Below are positions 9,723 to 21,179 of a stretch of DNA of 64,000 nucleotides, piece after piece; position 1 is the stretch's first letter, and each line of letters opens with the position of its first letter. Below the pieces are notes generated by a model, which was given only the letters and a program-made list of their open reading frames with translations, did not search any database and was not told the origin of the DNA. The stretch is from assembly GCA_964017195.1 (NCBI GenBank), contig OZ024889.1, positions 68,148,358 to 68,212,357 of the forward strand, read 5' to 3'. This stretch comes from Siderastrea radians (Eukaryota > Cnidaria > Anthozoa > Scleractinia > Rhizangiidae). The position numbers were made by a program, and so were the translations under genes.

Positions 9723-10758
9723 ATGAGAAGCATTTCAGCGGCTAATTTGAGTTCGAACAATACGTCTAATTCACCTGTCGAGAATCTTCCGTCCAAATAA
9801 TAATAATAATAATAATAATAATAAAGCAGAAGGCATCGCATTGTGCAGCGCTTTTGCGTTGGAAGCCGTCTTTATCGTCGTAGGAAACTTGCTCGCAATT
9901 GTTCTCTTTGCAGTTAACAAGAATCTTCGAAAGAAAAGTTTATTCTTTGTCATCAACATGGCGTTTGCTGACCTGATGTTAGGAACCGTGGTTTTACCTC
10001 TTCATATTTACCACCTCGGTGACCATTATTGGATGTGGACATCAAGTTTGTACGCGTCTTTATACACTTCCTTGCTGGTCATTCAAATCATATTCTTACA
10101 AGTCTCGCTATTTTCCGCCACCCTAATATCCGTTGAGAGATTTTACGCCATCTATTGGCCCCTAAAACACCGAAGGTCGTCAAAACGAGCATACCGCGTT
10201 GTTATTTTCATGGCTTGGGTTTTAAGTGTCGTAGTTTCCACAGTTTATCTGGTGCTACCTTACAAAGATGTTATTTATTTTGTCCTGTTGTTATTAGCGT
10301 TGTTGCTTTTATTCATCGTGTGCGCACTTAACACTGCTATTTGGAGAAAGTTTCAACGAGGGCGTTTCGCTTCGCAACAGCAGAGCAGGTCCTCGCAAAA
10401 CCAACGCCTGACAAAAACCTTGCTGCTTGTATCTACTGTTGCCGTACTGTCGTGGCTCCCTATCATCATAATGCTTCCTATCCGAATTTACGAGGATTTT
10501 ATACCTTACAGTATTTATCAAATTTGTATCATTTTATGTTTTTCCAACTCCTTTTTCAACCCAGTCATTTATGCGTTCCGAATTAGTGAGTTTAGACAAG
10601 GGCTGAGTTTGTGTCGGTTCAGAAGGCAGGCAGTGATAGACATGGAACGGAATGAAAGAAGAGATAACAGGGCCATGACACTGCTAACAACATTACCAGC
10701 CGATGTCAGTCATCACCAGTTGTTGTGCAACCAGCAAGCTATGGACACCAACTTGTGA
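9723..10758 (+). pseudogene. GPCR group A disrupted by a (TAA)9 microsatellite
   Basis: The ATG at 9723 opens the usual N-terminus (RSISAANLSSNNTS...), but after the Lys of LPSK a 28-bp insert, (TAA)9 plus one A at 9798-9825, puts stops in frame and shifts the frame. From 9826 to the stop at 10758 the receptor frame is fully open and carries every motif: GN, FADL, ERFYAIYWPLKHR, SWLP, NPVIY and C-terminal MDTNL. In that downstream frame the array reads as poly-Asn, but no ATG precedes TM1; the first in-frame ATG (9958) lies in TM2. It is most likely a very young pseudogene. Repeat-length change alone would not restore frame, because the extra A remains. Confidence 0.85.
9798..9825 (+). repeat. 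(TAA)9 microsatellite inside a receptor N-terminus
   Basis: Nine TAA units and one A lie between TCCAAA and GCAGAAGGC, which are adjacent in all paralogues (for example 22175-22190). This is the only internal microsatellite in a group A coding region in the window. Confidence 0.9.
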
Positions 10759-12783
10759 TAAATACAATGTGCTATCATGTAATACCATGCACCGTAAAAA
10801 GAAATTGCAGAATTCTCATAACTGAGAATTCTCGCGCGGTGATTGGCTTTTGCTTATTGTCGATGAGAGTATGAGTATGGACCATAAAAATTGACGTTAT
10901 ATGTTTGCCAAATCGACTCAGTTTACTTTTTCACGGTCTACTTTCTTATGAACCATAAAAATGGCGTGATAAAATGTTCAAAACTCAAGTGGAACAGCGA
11001 GCCACAGGCGAGGTTGTTTTATAACATAACATATAACATAACATTAAACCTTTACTTTAGCATGGCAAAATTTAAAGCTAAAAGGTTGTGGCGACGTGCC
11101 TAACTACAATACATTACAATAAAAGTATACATATAAAATGTTTAATACATGGGTAAGAACATAAACAATTTTCTATAAATATTTTTTTTAAAAAATACAC
11201 GTAATCACTTTCCCTATAACGAGAAGTCGAAGCAGCTGAACTGTCGAAAATAATGTTTATAAAATACTTTTGGACAGTAAGACGTGCTTTTATTTCCTTA
11301 AAATTTAAATTAGTATTTTTATCTTTATAATTAACTAAGTTCCAAAGAACTGAGTCACGAAAGGCTAGTGAGTCTCAGTAAAAAACTATGGCATCTTGGG
11401 ATCAAAGATACATGCTCAGTTTCACTGTTCATCGACCTCTGAATTTTACAGGAAATACGAGAAGCTTAGAAAATATCAAATATAACAGACCGAGTGCTAG
11501 AAGGAGACTGGAAACTAGACGTTTTTAGGGCTTTTTTCATAAAATCTAGACGTACGACCCTACCTCAATTTTTCAGGATTTGGAAAGTGGCTATAAATAA
11601 ACAACTGTGCAAAAGAAAATGCAAATCTGTAAGGCAGAATTTTTGCTAATGAAGAAAATGTCGAATTTTCGCTTTTTTGAGAATTTCTAAAAATGTCTCT
11701 TACAGATTTTGCTAATATTTTGTCTACAGGTGAAACTTACTACTATGAATTGATTCTGAATTTTTTACTGTGGGTTTATACAGTTAGTTTTCGAGTAGAT
11801 TGGCGTCAAATTAAAGTCGATTTGTCCATTAAAAAGTCGATTTGGAATTTTTTTGCGACCTCCTTCGTGCGCAAAACTGAACATGCGTGCAACTTAAACG
11901 CGCGCTGAAATTAAGTCAAAGCTGAAATAACGCAATATGGCGCGTGCGAGAAGCATAGGAATTTTTAAAACAACCTCTCGAGGTTTTTGTCAAGGTTTTA
12001 CAGATATTTTATACCGGTAGTACTCACTAACTACTTCAATACTTCGTCCATTCATGATAAAGAATGTCAATAGTACGCCACGAGCGATTTCTACAAGCCA
12101 GATCTCAGAGGTGTTTTCAGCTTTTTCTCGATGATGGCGTAAAGTATTGCACGCGCGAAAAAAAAAATGGCGTCAGAGAGAATTTCTCAGCGCGCGCAAT
12201 TGTATCTCAAAAAACTGTAGTAAGCCACCTTAAAAATTTTTGTGAGGTGACTTTTGAAAGTGATTTTTTTGTTTCTTGTATCAACTTAACTCACTTCCCA
12301 CCAGAGTAATCTTCTGTTAGGGAAACGAACCTTGAATAGTAGAATCAGCACGGCGTTTTGTCAAAACTGTACCAAAATTAAAGTACCTTCGCTCACACAC
12401 AAGCTGCTCTTAGAATACCACGAAGAAAACATCAAGTGGACTTGCGCAAAGACAGCAAACCATGACTGTAAAGTTTTGAACGATTTTTGCAAGACAAACC
12501 CGTAGAACTTGAATACGTCAGCCGACGTTTTTAAGTTGTAATCCATTTCCGTTTTGGGCATGCGTGACCAAACACACTTACTAATGGTTTTCTCTGCACA
12601 AGTTCGGTTTAATGTCACAATTTTACGGTTATCACTACTTCAAATGTGAATTTTGGCTTTTCAATTGCGTTACTAAAATAGCTGAAACAGCACGAAAGAA
12701 AGGAAAACGTCTTCTGAAAAACAAATTCACGTTATTTTAAATTACTTCGAAATTTTTCCAAATCGTTCGATTTTTCTTTTATT
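10759..12783. other. Duplicated 3' flank of group A genes
   Basis: Parts of this stretch recur after two other group A copies: 10770-10990 and 11390-11460 match 59133-59360 and 60490-60560, and 12290-12780 matches 60870-61370 (also 38200-38290 plus 43816-43950 around a large insert). No gene is supported. It holds a LINE tail at about 11020-11400 and otherwise AT-rich sequence; 11460-12290 has no match that I noticed. Confidence 0.55.
11020..11400 (-). mobile_element. LINE 3'-end remnant
   Basis: On the minus strand this runs toward the (TTATG)n-type tail seen here as ATAACATAACATATAACATAAC at 11020-11045. The same remnant, better preserved in frame, lies at 59385-59745. Both occupy the same place in the duplicated flank, so the insertion predates that duplication. 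Only the C-terminal end and 3' UTR are left. Confidence 0.65.
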
Positions 12784-12921
12784 AGATTGCGAGTAGTCTA
12801 ATTTGGGCGATTGCGACTGTGGGGCGGGCGACATTCACACACGCGCACGCAAAATTTCGAGGAGACGAGACGCGAGGGAATCACAATCGCCAAACTTTGA
12901 GACTACTCGCAGTCTATCTTT
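12782..12921. mobile_element. MITE of the AGACTGCGAGTAGTCT family
   Basis: The ends AGATTGCGAGTAGTCT and AGACTACTCGCAGTCT are inverted copies, with inner GGCGATTGCGACTGTGGGGCGGG pairing partly with CACAATCGCC on the right. Flanking TA dinucleotides suggest Tc1/mariner mobilisation. Related copies lie at 61371-61577, 63254-63362 and 63609-63717. Confidence 0.75.
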
Positions 12922-13479
12922 TACAAAATGACAACAATGTAGTGGCGTGGTTGCCCTGCATGATTACAAGGGCCTTGTTTAAAATTGCTGAGGAAAACAG
13001 ATGTAAGTGTCGGTAGTGTCCTGAGCGATGCCTTTGTCAAATTACAATGATGGTATTTCTTTTATTTATTTTCTAAAAATTTACTATAGATACCGGCGAC
13101 TGTAATCTATATGAACACTCTTTAAGTTATATAAGCAGTCACCATGAAAGAACATGAACAAAACTGTAGATAGTAAACAATAAAAATATCTCTATCAAAC
13201 ATAAAAGAGTCACTATTCTTGAGACTGTTCAGTTTCTCTTGTTTGCAGCTCAAAGTCTGTCAGGATCATCCTGTGATCTGATAAAGTAAACTCTTTCGGC
13301 CATTCCTAAATAAACAAGACAGAAAAAATGACAGTTATGTTACCACTGTGGAAGAACAAAGACAACAAATGATAAAGAGCTTGAGATCACCGACCTTTTT
13401 GCCTGGCAGCCACTAAAATATAAATTGGACAACCCGGATTTCATTGTAGCAGTCCGAACTGCGGGCGTCATCTAAGTCA

Positions 13480-14000
13480 TCTACTAGTAAGTACTTTAAC
13501 TAAGTGAGTTTTTGGAAACTACCAATCTTTAACCATTTCGTAAACATTGTTACAATGCTGGAAACAAATGGGTAAGTTTGTGTCCAAAACACGTCTTAAA
13601 AATTAAAAAGGCCAAGCAAAAACACTATTGAAACACTTTACAATGCAGGCAATTTTTAACTAATTTCCGTAAGAACCGTCAGTCTTCTAAAAACTTCATG
13701 AACAGTTTCAATGCAGTGGCAACAAAGGGACATCTAGTGCATGTCTCAGAATTAAAACGTGAAGGGGGTTCTCTTTAAACACGAAAAGAAACCAATTTTT
13801 GATACCATGTAGCAAATATGGCATTAATTAAAGATCACGTTGGTAAGCAATGATTGAATGTGATGCCAAATGATTACCTCGAAAAAGTCAGCCTATAGTT
13901 CCATCTTCATAGTTATCACACAACTCTTTCGTAATTCTGCATCGATTTATACACGACAAAGAGATAACATCGTTTTCATCGTTTCGTTAAAAGCCAAGCA
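13480..14000 (+). promoter_or_regulatory. Conserved upstream region of group B receptors
   Basis: This matches 52290-53395 (minus a 647-bp MITE there), upstream of the other long group B copy. Landmarks are AAGTACTTTAACT.AGTG, CATTGTTACAATGCTGGAAACAAAT, ATGTAGCAAATATGGCATTAATTAAAGATC and GTTTCGTT.AAAGCCAAG. Inferred to be an old promoter and 5' UTR; both genes it serves are dead. Confidence 0.45.
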
Positions 14001-14999
14001 CTGGAAAGCATAAAAGCTAACAGCGCTTCGAGCAATTCTTCCTCGTCATCTATACGGAGGATCTTCCTTCCAAAGCAGAAGGAATCACATGGTGTAGCGT
14101 TTTTGTGTTGGAAGCTCTCTTTACTGTCTTTGGGAACTTTCACACAATTGTTCTCTTTGCAGTTAACAAAGTCCTTCGTAAGAAATGTTTATTTCTAGTT
14201 ATCAATATGGCTTTTGCTGACCTGATTTTAGGAGCTGTGTGTCTGCCTCATCAGTTTATTTACATCACTGGAGACTATTTTCAGCTATGGAAAGCTTCAT
14301 TGTCGTCGAATTTGTACTTTGATACACTTCAGTTCATTCTAGTACAGGCCTCATTACTTTCAGCAGCTCTAATATCTGCTGAACGACTTTACGCCGTGAA
14401 TTGGCCGCTAAAGCATCGAACATTGACAACGCAAACGTATCGTGTTGTAATTTTTGTAGTGTGGACTTCAGTTATCCTTGTGGGCATGATTATCCACTTT
14501 TTCGTAGGACTACATGCTTTTTATCTTCAGATCTCGTTTTACTTGATTCTAATACTCATCGAATGCGGATGTAACATGGGTATTTGGAGAACGTTTCAAC
14601 GCCAAAGTATCGCTTTACAGCAGCAAAACAGAGTTTCACAAAACCAACGTCTGACGAAAACCCTGCTGCTTGTATCTACGGTCGCTTTACTTTCCTGGCT
14701 GCCTTTAACAATTTCCTTTTTGTTAACTACGGTAATTAAAGTGTAGATGCCTTTTAACATTTTCCTGATAGCTGTCTTTCTATGTTATTCCAACTCGTTT
14801 TTCAATCCAGTCGTGTATGCATTAAGAATTCCTGAGTTTAGGCAAGCGTTGGTTTTAGGGTGTTTTAGAAGGCAAGAAGCGATGTACGTACAAGGTAACG
14901 GAAGGAGAGGTCTCGGCGCCAATGACACAGCGGAGACCCAATTTTAGTCATCTACAGATGGCCTGCAACCAACAGCAAGTTACGAACACCAAATTGTGA
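14001..14999 (+). pseudogene. GPCR group B, start lost and late stop
   Basis: This is a nearly complete receptor: TM1 GN(F), TM2 INMAFADLILGAV, ERLYAVNWPLKHR after TM3 (14381-14420), TM6 SWLP, TM7 NSFFNPVVYALR, helix 8 EFRQAL. Three lesions are visible. The expected ATG is CTG at 14001, the N-terminus carries a 1-bp frameshift near the TCTATACGG run (14050), and a TAG at 14744-14746 splits TM6 from TM7. A long open stretch, 14105-14746, remains. The old C-terminal codons continue to the TGA at 14997-14999. Confidence 0.87.
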
Positions 15000-15754
15000 G
15001 CAACCACTGCATGGAATTGGTCTAGCAGCTGCAAACATTTTTACGCTGAGTAAGTAGGCGGAAACTGGCTGTGAATTCAAGGCAAACAAATGTAACTGTA
15101 AATCGGTATTTTAACAATACCATGCAATAAGCTCACAAATAGCAAGATCTCATCGTAGCCAAGTCCTGTGTATTAAAAAGTAACATTCGACTAACTCATC
15201 GCAATTCTACATGTTTAATTTGTTGTCCAAAGTAGGAAAATAATGCAGTAGAACCCAGCACAACCCTTTAAAATTACGATGACTGAAAACCAAGTAAAAT
15301 ATCACAAGCCATGGAGGCCTTGCTGCTACCATTATGATTTCACTGCTTTTGCCCATGTAGTTATTTGCATTGTCAGCGGCTTACAAAATGAGCGGCAAAA
15401 GCCTTGTGCCAAAAAATAGAAGGCACATGACAACAAAAGTTGTGCGGGGAAAAAAATTGAAGTCGTGCCGAAAAAAGATCGTGGTAAAAAATTGAAGTCG
15501 TGCTGAAGGTCGTGTCAAAAAGTCGTGTCAAAAAAGTTGTGCCGAAAAATTAATGTCATGCCAAACAAACTGAGGTCGTGTTAAAGAGTAAATGAAGTCG
15601 TGCTAAACAATTTAGGAGTCCTTCTAGAAAAACACAAGAGGTGAAAAGGAAATTTTGAATACAAAAATTAGTGGTCCTAACTAGGCTCCAAGCAAATTTA
15701 TTTACATTTAGGCATTTTGATATGATGTGAACAAACAGGTATTGATAATTAACT
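15000..15754. other. Spacer between group B and group A copies
   Basis: This matches 21180-21900 and 54560-55260. It contains the GTCGTGCC degenerate tandem array (15390-15610) and the start of the group A upstream region (15685-15754). No gene. Confidence 0.6.
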
Positions 15755-16236
15755 AGCTGGCAACCGCGAACAATTCACCACTGAACAACACGATTCGACT
15801 TTCCCAATTCCTTTAATTTTTTTCCAGATTAGTAGGCCTCTTGTGACTTCGTCGCTCATGAGGTCGCTTTACGACCTCATTGAGGCTCGCTTCGCTCGCT
15901 TTACTCGCAAAACACAGGGCAAATTAATATCAATCGAAGAGGAGCAAGTGTACAACACGATGTTTTGGAAACCGACACATATTTGCATAAGCCGTTAAGA
16001 TTTATAGTCAGACACGAAAACCGACACCAATTTGCATAAGCCGTTGAAATTAGTCACACAACATGGCGCGGTGTTCGCTTAGTGAGAGAAACGTTCGACT
16101 TTTCTGGAAATTCTTGCAAAGTGGATCTTTTCGATTTAAAACCAAATTGCGCACATCCTTGCCAGGAAAATATAGAAATGGTGTGGTAGTGGCTTTTTGT
16201 AACTTCGCCGTTTTTCCGTAATGAGTGGAGAACAAG
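15755..16236. mobile_element. 482-bp insert in a group A promoter
   Basis: At 21917 the sequence reads GATAATTAATACCTGCTG without interruption. Here, after GATAATTAA, 482 bp of foreign sequence intervene before GATACCTGCTG. Inside are two 51-bp-spaced copies of CGACAC..ATTTGCATAAGCCGTT (15973 and 16024), the second part of a direct repeat. No terminal inverted repeat is clear. A 46-codon + frame from ATG 16063 is unassigned. Confidence 0.6.
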
Positions 16237-16435
16237 ATACCTGCTGGTGCGCATTATTATAAATCCGGCTGAAAGGCTATGATTGGCTCAGAACTGCCGT
16301 GGTCTAAACTTCCCTTCTGAGTCATGCATTGTATCACAAATGCACAACTCCATTTTCCGCATCGAGTTACCACGCGTCCTTTGCTCACTCACATAGAAGA
16401 GATTAAACAGTCATTGTTGAGTTAAAAACCAAGAA

Positions 16436-17376
16436 ATGACAAACATTTCAGTGGCCAATTTGAGTTCGAAGAATACGTCTTCTTCACCTGCATGCCGAGG
16501 ATCTTCCGTCCAAAGCAGAAGGCATCGCATTGTGCAGCGCCTTTGCGTTGGAAGCCGTCTTTATCGTCTTTTAGCGCTTGCTCGCAATTGTTCTCTTTCC
16601 AGTTAACAAGAATCTTCGGAAGAAAAGTTTATTCCTCGTCATCAACATGGCGTTTGCTGACCTGATGTTAGGAACCGTGGTTTTACCTCTTCATATTTAT
16701 CACCTCGGTGACCTTTAGTGGATGTAGACATCAAGTTTGTACACGTCTTTATACACTTCCTTGCTGGTCATTCAAATCATATTCTTACAAGTCTCGCTAT
16801 TTTCCGCCGCTCTGATATCCGTTGAGAGATTTTACGCCATCTATTGGCCCCTAAAGCACCGAACGCTGTCAAAACGAGCCAACCGCGTTGTTATTTTCAT
16901 GGCTTGGGTTAAAAGTGTCGTAGTTTCCACAGTTTATCTGGTACTACCTTACAAAGATGTTATTTATTTTGTCCTGTTGTTATTAGCGTTGTTGCTACTA
17001 TTCATCGTGTACGGACTTAACATTGCCATTTGGAGAAAGTTTCAAAGAGGACGTATCGCTTCGCAACTGCAGAGCAGGTCGTCACAAAACCAACGCCTGA
17101 CAAAAACCTTGCTGCTTGTATCTACTGTTGCCGTACTGTCATGGCTCCCTATCATAATAATGTTTCCTATCCGAATTTGTATCGTTTTATACTTTTCCAA
17201 CTCCTTTTTCAACCCAGTCATTTATGCGTTCCGAATTCGTGAGTTTAGACAAGGGCTGAATTTTTGTGGGTTCAGAAGGCAGGCAGTGATAGACATGGAA
17301 GGGAATGAAAGAAGAGATAACAGGGCCATGACACTGCTAACAACATTACCAGCCGATGTCAGTAATCACCAGTTGC
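16436..17376 (+). pseudogene. GPCR group A, frameshifted, fused to a LINE
   Basis: ATG at 16436 gives TNISVANLSSKNTSS, then a 4-bp insertion (TCACCTGCATGCC, near 16490) breaks the frame. Two Trp codons in ECL1 have become TAG (16717, 16726), and a third defect, TTTTAGCG, lies at TM1 (16570). From about 16737 the frame is open through TM3 to the C-tail. It shares with the 30976 copy a 36-bp deletion between TM6 and TM7 (junction near 17176). The last codons VSNHQLL continue without a stop into LINE codons at 17377. The remaining tail (ACCAGCAAACTATGG...TTGTGA) resumes at 19633-19662. Confidence 0.9.
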
Positions 17377-19352
17377 TGAAACGAGAGCGTAAGAAAGCAG
17401 AGCGCAAATGGAGAAAGACCAAGGCCACAGATGATCTGCTTGACTTCAAGTCAAAGAGAAACCATGCGACCTACCTGATGAATAAGGCTAGACGGGACTT
17501 CTACTCTGAGTTTATGGATGAAAACGGTGCTGATCAAAGAAAATTGTTTAGCGCTGCGAATAAGCTTCTGGGTATGAAAAAGGATGAACTGTTTGCTGAA
17601 CACCTAGATAAAACCGTAGTAGCTAATGATATCGGCAGATATTTTGTTAGAAAAGTTGAGAGCATCCGTAGTGAAATTGAAGCGAAACCTATCAGGCAGT
17701 CTGAACGCGATCTCGTACCTCCCGACAAACCTGTGGTGAACAAAAACGCAAAACTGCGCTCTTTCCGGAAACTGAGTGAACAAGAAATCTACGATCTGAT
17801 TCAGAAGTCGGCCAAAAAGTCATGCGCGCTAGATCCTCTTCCAACCACTTTGGTATGTGACTCGCTTGAAGTTCTGCTTCCGGTCATCACTAAGCTAGTC
17901 AATGCCTCACTTACAACTGCCCATTTTCCAACTGAGTGGAAAGAAGCGATTGTCAACCCGCTGCTGAAAAAAAGTGCTAAGGAAGTGACCAACAAGAACC
18001 TACGACCTGCTTGCAACCTTCAATTTGTCTCAAAAATTACCGAGAGGGCCGTCTTTGACCAAGTGTACAGTCACATCAACGACAACGAACTCTTTCCTAT
18101 GCTGCAGTCTGCTTACAGGAAAGGGCACAGTACGGAAACCGCCCTACTGAGAGTTGTAAATGATATCTTGTCCAGCATGAATAAACAGCACGTGTCGATT
18201 CTGGTACTTCTTGATCTTAGTGCGGCATTTGACACCGTCGACCATGCCATACTGTTACGTCGACTCGAGACCTCATTTGGTATCACTGACGCAGCTCTCG
18301 CATGGTTCTCATCGTATTTGTCTGGACGTAGCCAGCGCGTGTCAGTAGATGGAGAAAGATCAGATAGTTACCCTTTACCTTATGGTGTGCCTCAGGGTTC
18401 ATGTCTCGGGCCCCTGCTCTTCAGTACCTATGCCAGCAAGTTGTTCGATGTCATCAAGCTGTACCTGCCTAGCGTACACGCATTTGCTGACGATACTCAG
18501 CTCTATTTATCCTTCAAGCCAGATAACTCCCATAGTGAAGCAGAGGCAATATATGCTGTGGAACAGTGTATTCGCGCCATAAGGGCGTGGATGAACACTG
18601 ACAAACTGAAACTTAATGATGACAAAACTGAGATCATGCTAATTGGAACCCGCCAACAACTCAACAAGGTCAACCTAGATACTCTAACTGTAGGTGATAC
18701 TAGTGTTTCTACTGCAAATGAGGCGCGAAATCTTGGTGTTTGGTTTGACTCACAGCTGAATTTCAACGCCCACATTAGAAAAACATGTAGTCTATCCTTT
18801 GGAACACTATATAAAATTAGACGCATCAGAAAATACCTAACGTTCAAGAGTGCACAAACATTAGTCCTTGCATTAGTAATTGGACGTCTAGATTACTGTA
18901 ACAGTCTGCTGTACGGTTTACCAGCCAGTTACATTAACATGTTGCAACGGGTACAAAACGCTGCCGCAAGACTAATCTCGAATACCCCGCGTTTTGGTCA
19001 CATTTCTCCGGTTATGAAAGACCTGCATTGGCTACCTGTTAAGTACCGTATAATGTTTAAAATAGTTGTATTCACATTCAAGGCTATACATGGTAGTGCC
19101 CCCACATATATTAGTCAGTTAATAAGACTCAAGCCAAAGTCAACTTATATGCTTCGTTCAAATACAAAGCACTTTCTGCTCGATCAGCCACGCAAAATGA
19201 AGAAGACAACAGGAGACAGGGCGTTCCTTGCCGCTGCACCAACTTTGTGGAACGCCCTCCCAGATGATTTGAGAACTTTGGACAATTTAAAAAGTTTTAA
19301 GTCACAGTTAAAAACTCATTTTTTTAAATTAGCATATAATTTGTGTTCGTAG
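17377..19352 (+). CDS. LINE reverse transcriptase fragment (L2/CR1-like)
   Basis: The 658-codon frame has RT motif A LDLSAAFDTVDHAILL (18208-18260), motif B GVPQGSCLGPLLF (18383-18420), the catalytic FADDTQLYLSF (18482-18515), an upstream LRPACNLQFVSK (about 18000) and QSAYRKGHSTETALL (about 18105). The C-terminus has DYCNSLLYGLP, LQRVQNAAARLI, HWLPV and LWNALPDDLR, typical of L2/CR1-clade LINEs. It makes cDNA from its own RNA at nicked DNA, but here the endonuclease is missing. It has no start of its own: the frame is continuous with the receptor pseudogene upstream, giving an 871-codon open frame from 16737. Confidence 0.9.
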
Positions 19353-19632
19353 TGTTTTTAACATAGATTTTTATATAAGATAGACTGGGGCGAAATGTGT
19401 ATTGATGGGGGCTTTTAATCTTTTTTTTTTATTTTTTATTATTATTTTTTTTATTTAAGTTTTTAAGCGATTTCAATGACATCGATTTTTTATAGGTATA
19501 TATATATATGAATAATTTTTATAAGTACATTATTGTTGTAATACTATGATAACTATTTATGTAAAGCGCATTAGATCATCTATGCATGGATTTTTGCGCT
19601 ATAGAAATAATAAAGTTATGTTATGTTATGTT
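17377..19632 (+). mobile_element. 5'-truncated L2/CR1-like LINE in GPCR tail
   Basis: Compared with 23075-23095 (CAGTTGCTGTGCAACCAGC), the element enters after CAGTTGCTG and ends in a (TTATG)3 tail before AACCAGC. It lacks the 5' UTR, ORF1 and the apurinic endonuclease domain. It keeps the pre-RT linker, the RT domain and the C-terminal region to the TAG at 19350-19352, then ~260 bp of AT-rich 3' UTR ending AATAATAAAG. A 3-bp piece of target (TGC) is missing, so no clear target duplication is left. The open RT suggests a fairly recent insertion. Confidence 0.9.
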
Positions 19633-19689
19633 AACCAGCAAACTATGGACACCAACTTGTGATAACTACAGTGTGCTATCAAGTAATAC

Positions 19690-20241
19690 TTTTGGCCGCT
19701 AAAGGCACCGAAGTCTGTCATTCCGAACATGGCGTATTACTATATTTTGATGTTGTGAACACGTTTCCTCTTTCTTTGCTGCGTTAAATGTCTTAATTTC
19801 AAGCAAACATGCAATTTATGCTTTTGTATCATACCATTTTGCTCTACTATCGGCTGGTAACGTCTGTATTCGGTTTCAACACGGAAGTATCGCTTCACAA
19901 AGCAAAGCAGACCCTGACAAAACCAACGCTTGATAAAACCTCTCTGTTGGTATCGATTGTTCCTTTACCGTATCAGGGCGTCTGTTAATATTAGTGAATT
20001 ATCTACGCTTTTTGTCAATAAAGGTTAACCTACAACATCAAGTTTACAATATTCCAACTCGTTTTTCCGAGTTCAGACACGTGCTGCTTTGTTGCCGTTT
20101 TGGAAGGTTATCAGTGTTGAATAAAGGAGAGATAACAGGACTGCCACTTTGACACCGGCGGTACAGCTACCAACATAACTAACTGACCCCAGTCGTTCAA
20201 ACAAGGCTTACGAGCTGGAAGTTACGGACACCAAATTATGA
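19690..20241 (+). pseudogene. GPCR group D relic, block copy 1
   Basis: From TTTTGGCCGCTAAAGGCACCG, this matches 23141-23709 and 31974-32542 almost base for base and 4480-5444 more loosely. No long frame remains. The end is GACACCAAATTATGA. It has a local deletion (CATCAAGTTTACAATATTCC at 20036) relative to the block 2 and 3 copies. Confidence 0.75.
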
Positions 20242-20515
20242 GAAACCACGGAATTGCCAAACTTGAGCATCTATCGACCATTCTTAGCTTGAAATCTGTT
20301 TACAACGTAAGTAATGCTAATATAAGGCGCCAGTAAATTCTTTCCTAACTAACACTTTCAGAATAGTTCAGAATATTTCCTCGTTTTGTAAAATAAACAT
20401 GTGGTACTCAAACTAAACACTTTTATTCTGAGGCAAGCAAGAATTAGAATTCATTGAGATTGAGGATTAATCAGATTTTAAGAGCAGATTCCATGTGCTG
20501 TGACTGATTGGCCGC

Positions 20516-21054
20516 TAAAGCATCGAACATTGTTAACGCGAACGTACTGTGTTGTAATTTTTCTAGTGTGGACTTTAGTTATCCTTGTGGGCATGATTAT
20601 CCACTTTTGCGTAGGGCTATATGCTTTTTACCTTCAAATCTGATTTTACTTGATTCTAATACTCATCGAAGGCGGGTGTAACATTATTATTTGGAGAACT
20701 TTTCAACGCCAAAGTATCGCTTTGCAAGAGCAAAACAGAGTTTTACAAAACCAACGTATGACGAAAACCCTGCTGCTTGTGCCTACGGTCGCTTTACTTT
20801 CCTGGCTGCCTTTAACAATTTGCTTTTTGTTAACTAGGGTTATTGAAGTGCTGATGCCTTTTCACATTTTTCTGATAGCTGTCTTTCTATGTTATTCCAA
20901 CTCGTTTTTCAATCCCCTCGTGTGTGCATTAAGAATTCCTGAGTTTAGACAAGCGTTGGTTTTATGGTATTTTAGAAGGCAAGAAGCGATGGACGTGCAA
21001 CGTAACGAAAGGAGAGTTAACATGGCTGCCGGTTTGACGCCAACATACAGCTAA
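20516..21054 (+). pseudogene. GPCR group B relic, block copy 1
   Basis: The relic begins at the end of TM3 (WPLKHRTL-like) and has an in-frame TGA (CTTCAAATCTGATTT, 20636-20650) where the older copy at 14541 has TCG. From 20650 to 21054 the frame is open: TM5 end, ICL3 (LQEQNRVLQNQR), TM6 SWLP, TM7 NSFFNPLVCALR (Tyr of NPxxY is Cys). The same TGA and the same Cys are in the copies at 24578 and 32807, so all three descend from one dead gene. Confidence 0.85.
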
Positions 21055-21093
21055 AAAGCCAATTCTAGTCATCTACAGATGGCCTGCAACCGA

Positions 21094-21170
21094 CAGCGAG
21101 TTACGAAACGCAAAAGTTACGAAACACAAAGTTACAAGTTACGAAACGCACAAGTTACGAAACACAATAA
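21094..21170 (+). repeat. Minisatellite at old receptor C-terminus
   Basis: Copies of AGTTACGAAACACAA/AGTTACGAAACGCA (about 12-16 bp) repeat after CTGCAACCGACAGCG. The undisturbed sequence at 14970-14999 reads CAACAGCAAGTTACGAACACCAAATTG, so the repeat grew from the receptor's last codons. A longer, independent array of the same word lies at 54430-54540. Confidence 0.8.
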
Positions 21171-21179
21171 TGTAAATTG

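Noticed and set aside
9841..10758. Receptor beginning at TTG 9841
   Set aside because: Non-ATG starts are unlikely here; the homologous ATG is at 9723 and the difference is a microsatellite frameshift.
12361..12618. 85-codon minus-strand frame, partly repeated at 60990-61210
   Set aside because: The paralogous copy has indels that break the frame, so it is non-coding flank.
14747..14947. Separate small protein starting at MPFNIF
   Set aside because: It is TM7 and the tail of the group B receptor after a nonsense codon.
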